Part shown: positions 56,501 to 64,000 of the stretch, piece after piece
Position numbering within the stretch: position 1 is the stretch's first letter
Layout: every line of letters starts with the position of its first letter
Source of the DNA: Euryodendron excelsum
Taxonomy: Eukaryota; Streptophyta; Magnoliopsida; Ericales; Pentaphylacaceae
Direction of reading: 5' to 3'
Assembly (NCBI GenBank): GCA_033060915.1
Contig: CM065387.1
Span: 38,072,501-38,136,500, forward strand
Length of the DNA stretch: 64,000 bases
Made by a program: the position numbers and the translations under genes
Notes under the pieces: generated by a model
The model's input: the letters and a program-made list of their open reading frames with translations, nothing else
What the model was told of the DNA's origin: nothing
Databases searched by the model: none

Positions 56501-58119
56501 TACCTTGTGTCTTGTTTATTTTGCGCGCCTTGCTTGTCTTTGGTCTTCGTCTTGATCTTCGTCTTCAATCCTCAAGAGTTGTCTTCAATCTTCAAACTTC
56601 AGATTGCAGCTCTTCAAGTCTTCAAAGGTGGGTTGGAGGCTAGTGTATAAGTGTATGGGGATGTGTATAAGTGTATAGGAGGCTAGGGTTTAGTGTATGG
56701 TGGCTAAGCTTTGGAAAACCTAAGAAAACTAGGGTTTAGGGAGTGTTCGAGCTCTATATATCGAAATATATAATTTTTAGACTCAGTTTGCGGACCCCTT
56801 TCACACTGGAGGAGGCTCTGTATTTATAAAGCAAGAACACTTAAAATAGTGTCCCGGAGGTATTTGACTTGAAAAATAAGGATAGGATGTGTCCGAAGGG
56901 TTTACCAAGCCTTTAGGGGCAAAACGGTCAATCGGATTGGAAAGCTGCAGGGACAGACTCAAACTATCACGAAAGAAAAATCGACATTTGGAAACATTGT
57001 TCAGAATGTTCCCAAAGGTTTCTAGTTTGATTCTCAGAGTCGGTGTGGTCGAAAAAGGTGACCGGCCCACCAAGGGCAAAATGGTCATTTCGCACCGGGT
57101 TTACCAGAACTGACTCGAAATGATCTGAAAGGATAAAGAAAGGTTGGAAACACTATAAAAAGCATTCTAAGGAGGTTACTAGTTTGATACCCAGAGTCGG
57201 TGTGGTCGAAAAAGGAGACCGGCCCACCAGGGGCAAAACGGTCATTTTGTACCGGGTTTGCTGGAACTGACTCGGAATGATTCGAAAAGGTAGAGGAAGG
57301 TTGAGAATACTATAAGAACTAATCTCAAAAGGTTACCGGTTTGATACCCAGAGTCGGTGTGCTTCCCGGGGCGTTTGGATGCCTAGAGGCAAAATGCTCA
57401 TCTTGACCGAAAAGTCTCAGAAAAGGCCAAAGGGGCAGTTTGGTTATTTTTCACCGAAGTGGACTAGCAGGCACTTGTGTCGACCTGGTTTTTGAGTGTT
57501 TCTGCCACCTTGACAGCGATCGTTATGACACAGGGGTTTGTTGGCAATTCCCTACATTGACCTGTCTACGAGTATTTCTGCTACTCGGACAGTTGTGATG
57601 TTTACGAGTATTTTTGCTACTCGGACCGTCTCGAGGAATGAACTGTCTCGAGAGAGGGATTGGAAAGGGGACTTACCATCTTCAGAAAGACGTGCTTGAT
57701 TTGGAACCATCTCGAGGAATAAACTATCTCGAGAGAGGGATTGGAATTGGAAAGGGGACTTACCATCTTCGGAAAGACGTGCCTGATTTGGAACCGTCTC
57801 GAGGAATAAACTGTCTCGAGAGAGGGGTTGGAAAGGGGACTTATCGTCTTTGGAAAGAAGCGCCTGATTGGAGTGGATTTACCGTCTCGAGGAATCAACT
57901 GTCTCGAAAGAGGGATTGGAGTTGGAATTAGAAATAACAATGCCCCTAAGGGAATTTTGGTCATTTTGCCTCTATTTGGGCCTGGCGGGCCCGTGAAGCG
58001 ATGGACAAACGGGAATTGGACTTAGAAAGTTGGTTTCGGTTGGAATATGCCCACAAGGACTTGAACACAAGTCCGGACGGAGTGTAGACTACCGAGCGGT
58101 CAAAAATGGGGTGCTTACA
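53536..58119 (+). mobile_element. Solo LTR of family Z (4584 bp), inserted in the Y ORF
   Basis: Starts TGTCACATCGAG and ends GGGGTGCTTACA, with a perfect 5 bp target duplication. The empty site is visible at 16151-16156 in the other copy, which fixes both borders. Internal order equals 4358-9349: conserved 5' blocks, purine-rich tract 54060-56200, TATA-like site near 56815, 160 bp repeats 57000-57400, 75-83 bp CTCGAG repeats 57623-57910. It lacks the GGCGCC array. Confidence 0.85.
57623..57910 (+). repeat. CTCGAG tandem repeats, units 73-83 bp
   Basis: Four units begin with CGTCTCGAGGAAT-type sequence (57627, 57708, 57796, 57882). One unit carries a short internal duplication (GGATTGGAATTGGAAAGG). 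Confidence 0.7.
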
Positions 58120-58124
58120 GGTTT

Positions 58125-58631
58125 AACAATAGGTTAGATAGGCAAGATGAAGTGTTAGATGAGACCTACAGGTTGATGATGTATATACAAAAGCACTCAA
58201 CTCTTATGATACACGCCCTACCTCAACCAACAGTCAAGGATAATGAGTTTTTGGCCCAACCACAACCCAACTTTGAATATCGCGACCAAGAGGCTGAAAC
58301 TACCTTAAACCCACTTCACCCCTATGACGATGACTTATCCATCACTACCCCTAAGAGTCATATAATTATAAAAGACACTATCCTTCTTAAAGTGTCTGAA
58401 CTAAGGGAAGAAATTCCTGGGGTGAATGAGGATGAGGTTAAAGAAGAAGAAACCATCCTTCCTAAGTTGTCTAAACTAAAGGAAGTAGTACCTAAAGAAG
58501 TGGTGAAGGAGGGTGAGAAAAAGGAACCCAAGAGAGAGGAGCCCAAGATCGAGGACTCTAAGCAAGAAGAGGTGAGGAAGGAAGGCATAGTGCAGAGAGA
58601 GAGAGAGGAAGACAGAATTGAAATATTTTAA
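58125..58631 (+). pseudogene. Y element gag-like ORF, right copy, C-terminal part
   Basis: Resumes with NNRLDRQDEV after the second GGTTT and is open to TAA 58629-58631. Compared with the left copy it has an extra in-frame 30 bp segment (about 58467-58496; LSKLKEVVPK) next to EVVKEGEKKEPKREEP. The remaining residues agree closely, and the frame stays open even though the N-terminal half is broken. Confidence 0.6.
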
Positions 58632-59008
58632 GATAGTGATCAAGCATTAATATCTCATACTCCTCTCTATCATAGATTAAGCCTTACCATCATTATCATG
58701 CTTGATACATCTTTATCCTTTCAAAACTTGCATGATTTTGGATTCAATAGTATTTTTATATGCTCATATTTATTAATGTTGGACTTATTACCAATGGTGA
58801 ATGGTAGGCAACTACATGTAAGTAAGCATACATGATATGGTGTGGGGTGAACTCATCTAAGTATTAGTGTACACTAGTGTATCTTATTTGTATAATATAA
58901 GTTTTTTTTTTCTTTTTGGTTGTTTTAACTATTTTGCTTTAGGTTATTTCTTATTTTCTAGAATTTTGATTTTTCCTTGGTTGGGAGGGTGCTCTTTGGT
59001 ATCCTCGT
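58632..59008 (+). other. Untranslated region after the Y ORF, right copy
   Basis: Matches 16633-17030, non-coding, interrupted at 59009 by an LTR. Confidence 0.6.
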
Positions 59009-60161
59009 TGATCGTTCCAAAATAGTGCAATTTATATCTGTCAGTGTATGGTTGCGATGCAGTAATAATATCTCGGTAAGTCCAAGGTTGAACCACTGGG
59101 AATATGGATGGAATCTAGTAAAACTCAATTGGGAAAGTAGAATTCTGAAGAAAAACAACTCTAAAATATGAAGAAAAATTTTGATTTGAGATTTGGTTTG
59201 TGAAATTATTTTAGGCAATGAAAATAAATTATACTAAGAAAACTTGAATAAATAACAATAAACAAAAGGTCTTGGCAGGACTGATCCAGTTCATAGGCCT
59301 ACAAGTAGGTCCCCAATATAGCTGTGAGTAAAGAATCTCAAGATTTGATTACCCTCTTGGAGTTGATATTCAGTAATTTACTAATATTCATACCAGGGTT
59401 CCATTCATACCTGTCCCAGTTTATAAACCTGTCTACAAAGTATGTCTGAAGCTTAATCAAGAACAGTAGATTTCTAAAGTACTCTTAATAGGAATATATA
59501 TGCAATTATAATTAATATCCTTATCAGAAATTCTAGGTGTATGCGTATCCCTGCTTACAAATCAATCTATACATACATGCTAGATATGATCAAGAATATT
59601 GTTTTCGAAAATATTTATAGGTAAGAAAATGAGTCTTGATTCATGATCTTGAAATCTTGTAAAATAAATAACTATCTTGAATCTTTATCTGTAACCTAGT
59701 TACTTTCTCAACCCATACCAAGAACAGATTTAGCTACTAAAAAACATGATAAAGATTACAAGAATGGAAATAATAATTAAAGAAATATAATCTGAAATTC
59801 ACAATAAGAACAAAAAAGAAAACTAAAGATTAAGATGCTCTCTTGAAAGATGAAAAGATTCGTAGCCTCCAAAGCTTGGATGATTCCTCCTTTCAAAACC
59901 CTAGAAAAACCCTCCAAAGTTTCAGCTTTGCGTGCTTCAGCAACTTGTACCACAGCTTCAGCAGCTTGTACCTTGACAACAACCTCTTGAAACCTATGAT
60001 TAAATTGCATTCGAAAGCATTCCATTTAAGCTCAAAACCTATATAAAGCTTTATAAACTCAATTAATATCAAAATATAACCAAAAAGACATAAATAATCA
60101 TAAACTAATGCTAACAAAGTACTAATTAGGGCCTTATAATTGTACTTTTGAAGCGCAATCA
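59009..60161 (-). mobile_element. Solo Y-family LTR, minus orientation (1153 bp)
   Basis: On plus it starts TGATCGTTCC and ends AAGCGCAATCA, the complement of the Y LTR ends. Flanks CTCGT (59004-59008) and CCCGT (60162-60166) are a 5 bp target duplication with one change. It is absent from the left copy, where GGTATCCCTGTTTTTG is continuous near 17018. It is shorter than the 1.46 kb Y LTRs and lacks their palindrome cluster. Confidence 0.75.
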
Positions 60162-60560
60162 CCCGTTTTTGTTCTTCCCTCCATACGTCGTATTTCTTGG
60201 GTTTTTTTTTCATGCATTGATGGCATTGCATAGCTTTACTTTGGGGGAGGGTGGGATGATTGTTAGATTTTTTAGGTTTTTTCAAATTTTTGTTTTCTTT
60301 GATTTTTTCCCATTTTTCTATACTTCAAATATTGTTATGCTTATGGATTTGTCTCAGGTGTTGATTCATGTTGACTGTCTTTCCGCCGCTTGAGGTTTTT
60401 GGTAAAGGTTTGAGTATCATATGGTTCAGGTATTATGGTTTATACATTTGCCACACTTTTTCATATATTTCTTGATTAATGATTATTTAATGTGTTGAAG
60501 AGGATTTTGTAAGAACCATATCAATATTCATGTCAATGTAATCTTAGATTTGAGAATGAT
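60162..60560 (+). other. Y element region with polypurine-like tract, right copy
   Basis: Continuation of the Y 3' region with CATGCATTGATGGCATTGCA and the purine run at 60243-60256, then Athila-type UTR ending in ATGAT at the Z insertion site. Confidence 0.6.
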
Positions 60561-63076
60561 TGTAAGCACCCCATTTTTGCCCGATTGACAATCTCTGTTT
60601 CAACTTCCCAAGATAGCCCGCCAACGTAGAATGTTCACTCATGTCAATTGGGAAAGTACGTAAGGCCCCGAGGCAATAAGACCATCCAATAACTTCCCAA
60701 GATTAAGTAATCTCTGAAATGAATGCACACCATTAGAGTGACAGAAATACTCACAAACATTGCAAGCGTTAGACTGATGGAAACACTCGCAAACAGGTCG
60801 ACATCGGGAATGCCAACAAACCTCCTATGTCACAAGACTAGACACGCCTTTTGGCCTTGGCATGTTTACCAAAGGATAGGATACCTTCGAGGACTAACTT
60901 GTCACACATCATCAGAGTGACGAAAACACTCAAACCCAGGTCAACACCAGTGCTTGCTAACCCATTTTGGTGAACAATGACCAAAATACGCTTCTCAAGA
61001 AAGTACCTAAGACCTCAGAGCGGTAAGTCCACCCTTCTAAGGTTGTCCCAAGGATAATCTGGCAAGTTTTAGTACCTTCCATTCAATTTTGGATCAATTC
61101 TGAGAACATCCGGTCAAAATGACCATGTTGTCCCTAAGTGCCCAAATCACCCTTGTCAACCACACCGACTTTAAGTATCAAACCGGATACATTCTGAGAA
61201 TGATTTTAACAGTATTCCCACGTTTTCAGTAGCTTTCTGGATCATTCTGAGTCCATTCAAGTAAACCCAGTGCAAAATGATAGTTTTGCCCCTAGTGGGT
61301 CGGTCGCCTTTTCCAACCACTCCTGCCCTAGTTATCAAGTTGGCTACTTCCGGGACACTCTTTTAGGGATTCCTGCCCATTACTAGCCGAGTCTTGCTAC
61401 TCAAGACCTTCTAGATCATTCTCGGACTTTTCGAAGTCACTCCTAATAAAGCTAGGCCAAAATTGCATGGTGTTCACTGAGATAGGCACCCAAATCTTCT
61501 GTATTGCGTCCCAAGGGTCAAAGATCTATTTCTTGTCGACCTTAATAACTTTCCTAATGGGCTGGCGCCTAGCCAAAATTTGGCTCTGGTGCCTCTGCAG
61601 AGCCAAATGTTTGCTGTATTTAGAGGAGCTAAAGCCAAATTTTGGTTGCCCATAAATACAGGCCACCCCCTCTGTATTCTGGGTCCAAAAAATTGCTTTA
61701 GGAACTATGTCTCTTTGAAAATAGGCTTCGAGTTTCCTAAAAAATCCTAATTCTCTCAAGGCTCACTCCAAACTCTAGCCTCCATATACTCTATACACTT
61801 ATACACTTACCTCCCATCTCCATTGAACATCATGTGCGTTGTATTCAAAGTTCTCAAAGCTGACGCAAGTCCTCCATTGAAGCATTCAATCTAATAAGAA
61901 GACAAGGTAGGGTTCTACTTACTTTTATGTAATTTCCCTCTCTCTCTTCTCCCTCCTAGTGCACTTCGTCTATTCTCTATTTTAATTCTCATTTTCTATC
62001 TTCTTTTCTTGTATACTTGAAACAAAGGACCTCCCGATTCATGCCTAGGAAGGCCTGGGAGGAAATCATCGTGTTAGGGATTCTCTTCAACTTTAACCTA
62101 AGATGGTGTGGGTCCGGCCCCTTGGTTATATAGTGAAACTTAGCCTTGTATGTTCGCATCACTATTGCATTGTGGTTGTTATGTTCATACATTGCATTCA
62201 ATATTGTGTTCCAAAGCCGTTTTTAAAACTTGCATCCGGAAAAGCTGTTTTTAAAGTTGTTTTCAATGCCACTTTCGTAAAACGATTCTAACCACTCCAT
62301 GGTTAAAGTTGTTTTAGGAAAGTGTTATATTTAATGAGACCATCGTGGTCCATATTAAGGTTTCAAACCTTACTTGTTTTCAAAACCACAACCTTAAGAT
62401 AATTCTAGCCATTCCATGGTTAGGGTTGTTTTAGGAAAGTGTTATATTTAATAAGACCATCAAGTTCTATATTGAAGGTTTCAAACCCTACTTGTTATCA
62501 AAACTACAACCACAAGATGATTATAGTCATTCCATGGTTAGGGTTGTTTTATGAAAGTGTCACATTCAACAAGACCATCAAAGTCTTTTTTAGGGTTTCA
62601 AACCCTAGTTGTTTTTAAAATCACAACCTAGAATTGTTCAAGTCTTCTTATTATTAGAATCGTTTTAGGAAAGTGAGATATGTAAGAGACTTTCAAAAGT
62701 CCATTTTCAAACCTTTCTAAAGTAAGTTTTGCAAATCCATTTTCTAAACTCTTCTCAAAGATCTACTTTCCAAAAACTTTGAGTCTTGAAATCCAAGTCA
62801 AACTCTGAAGTCCCCATTTAAGAAATCCTAGGTTTCTCACATAAATTATAGCTTTCTATTTGCATCAAATCATAGATTTTCAAAATATTTTCTACATAAA
62901 ATCATAGATTTTCTAATTCAAATGCCACATAAAATGATAGATTTCCAAAAACTAAAACTTTTCAATTTCAAATCAAATTAAATATTGTCCAAATAGAAAA
63001 CCAAATCAAATATCCTTTTTCTGGAAACAAAATTTAACCTTTTGTTTTGGGAAATAGAAACCAAATCTTTCCTAAT
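60561..63076 (-). mobile_element. Family Z solo LTR, minus, right copy, truncated
   Basis: Starts TGTAAGCACCCC right behind ATGAT, exactly as at 17420. Colinear with 17420-19936, then breaks at CTTTCCTAAT and passes into sequence that matches 21932 onward. The far 1.4 kb of the LTR and the following UTR are deleted. Confidence 0.75.
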
Positions 63077-64000
63077 ACACATCATATAGTATGCTCTAGG
63101 ATCTCAATAGCACGAAAATAGTGTACACAAACCGAATACACAACATGGCCTACTCCAGGCTCCAAATAATAATAGATAAAGGAACTTCAGTGTAGTATAT
63201 ACATAACACACCTGAGGCTCAACAACTATGTAATAGTAAACAAAGGTTATCCAATACCTATAGTAGAGTCTTAGGATTAGTCTTAAGGTTCAGGCTCGTG
63301 TCATTCCGTAATAAGAGTCTTAAAAAATTGTGTAACTCTATATCATAAGATCTTAAATCTGAGAATATAGATTACAACATCCATATTAGGATCAGCTCAT
63401 CCCTAGATGGCACTAAACCAACTCCTTTTCATGCCTGGCTCACTATATATATCATTATCAATCGAATGAAAAGTAATTTTCCTTGGACCATTAGGCATGC
63501 ACAATGTGTCTTTCGATCATCATTAGTCTTTTAAAACAATGAGTCGATGAAAAAATTGAGACACCACTATTTTGATGCTGCATTATGCCATAAATAGATC
63601 GTCGAAGTTTGCAACTATTGCGTGCATGATCTATTGTATTAAGTTAATCCCTATGGATGTACACATCAAATTCTCTAATGAGAAAATTTCATCCTAATTT
63701 CCATAAGGAAAAGTCTCTTATTCGAATGCATGATATGACCAACATAAAGTGAATTTGAGGCAAATCTCACTCCTAATGAGGAGTACTCCTCATAGTCCAC
63801 ATTCAACTAAAAGGATGCAATAATATTCACCATTAGGCAAGACTTGTATCATTAATTAAATAATCCATCATATGCATGAGTTTTAGAACCAAGTGTTCTA
63901 ATCAGTCTTGCACTCTCATGGAGAGTCAACCAGCTCCCAAACAAGGTTAATCCTTGTAGAGTCTATCTCACAATACATAATATCATTCCCTTCCCACTAA
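63077..64000. repeat. Unclassified sequence, copy of 21936-22860
   Basis: Closely matching non-coding sequence that runs off the window edge. Its nature is unknown, as for the left copy. Confidence 0.45.

Noticed and set aside
1..64000. Bacterial, organellar or horizontally transferred segment
   Set aside because: All recognisable proteins and LTR signals are of plant retroelement type; no operon-like gene packing or organellar genes are visible.

Overview
This is plant nuclear DNA and almost all of it is transposable-element sequence. The evidence is LTR retrotransposon remnants of recognisable plant lineages (Athila-type and long-LTR Ty3/gypsy, a short-LTR Ty1/copia with an initiator-tRNA-Met primer site, a chromovirus-like solo LTR), plant L1-type LINE pieces with RRM and zf-RVT regions, AT-rich spacers, and no compact gene arrays. 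A repeat-rich eudicot is my best guess, but nothing fixes the species. Apart from one small membrane-protein gene and one probable resistance-gene remnant I see no host genes. No tRNA, rRNA or CRISPR was found.

Layout. 1-2914 is the 3' part of an Athila-type element, ending in its 3' LTR (2915-4357 and 9350-9368), which is split by a 5.0 kb solo LTR (family Z, 4358-9349). 9369-12845 is the 5' half of a minus-strand copia element carrying a GATC-rich MITE. 12846-14058 is an unassigned spacer with short peptide-like repeats. 14059-17419 is a non-autonomous Athila-like element (family Y), followed by an inverted Z solo LTR (17420-21341). 21347-28368 holds further Athila, Z and Y debris. 28369-40224 is the only single-copy stretch. 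It has a chromovirus-like solo LTR, a probable NBS-LRR remnant, LINE 5' and 3' fragments in opposite orientations, and an intronless gene (37483-38025, minus) for a protein built from two tandem copies of a two-membrane-segment domain. 40225-41937 is the 3' half of a copia element. 41938-49290 is the 5' part of an Athila element (LTR, primer site, gag, protease, then directly the 3' accessory ORF; RT and integrase are missing). 49291-64000 is a second copy of 11957-22860.

History. The two copies (11957-22860 and 49291-64000) share the copia gag and LTR, the spacer, the Y element and the inverted Z LTR at the same target site, so the nesting predates the duplication. The right copy then gained a Z solo LTR (53536-58119, target duplication GGTTT) and a minus-strand Y-family solo LTR (59009-60161), and lost about 2 kb near 63076. 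The two copia halves meet Athila LTRs at nearly the same point of the polyprotein. This suggests that an Athila element sat inside one copia element in an ancestral locus that was later duplicated and partly deleted.

All retroelement reading frames are broken. Several stops in one copy are glutamine or arginine codons in the other, as expected for methylated, silenced DNA. Structural points that standard annotation would miss are a hairpin at the 5' tip of three LTR families, clusters of short palindromes inside the same LTRs, and palindrome arrays just downstream of the putative TATA box of family Z.
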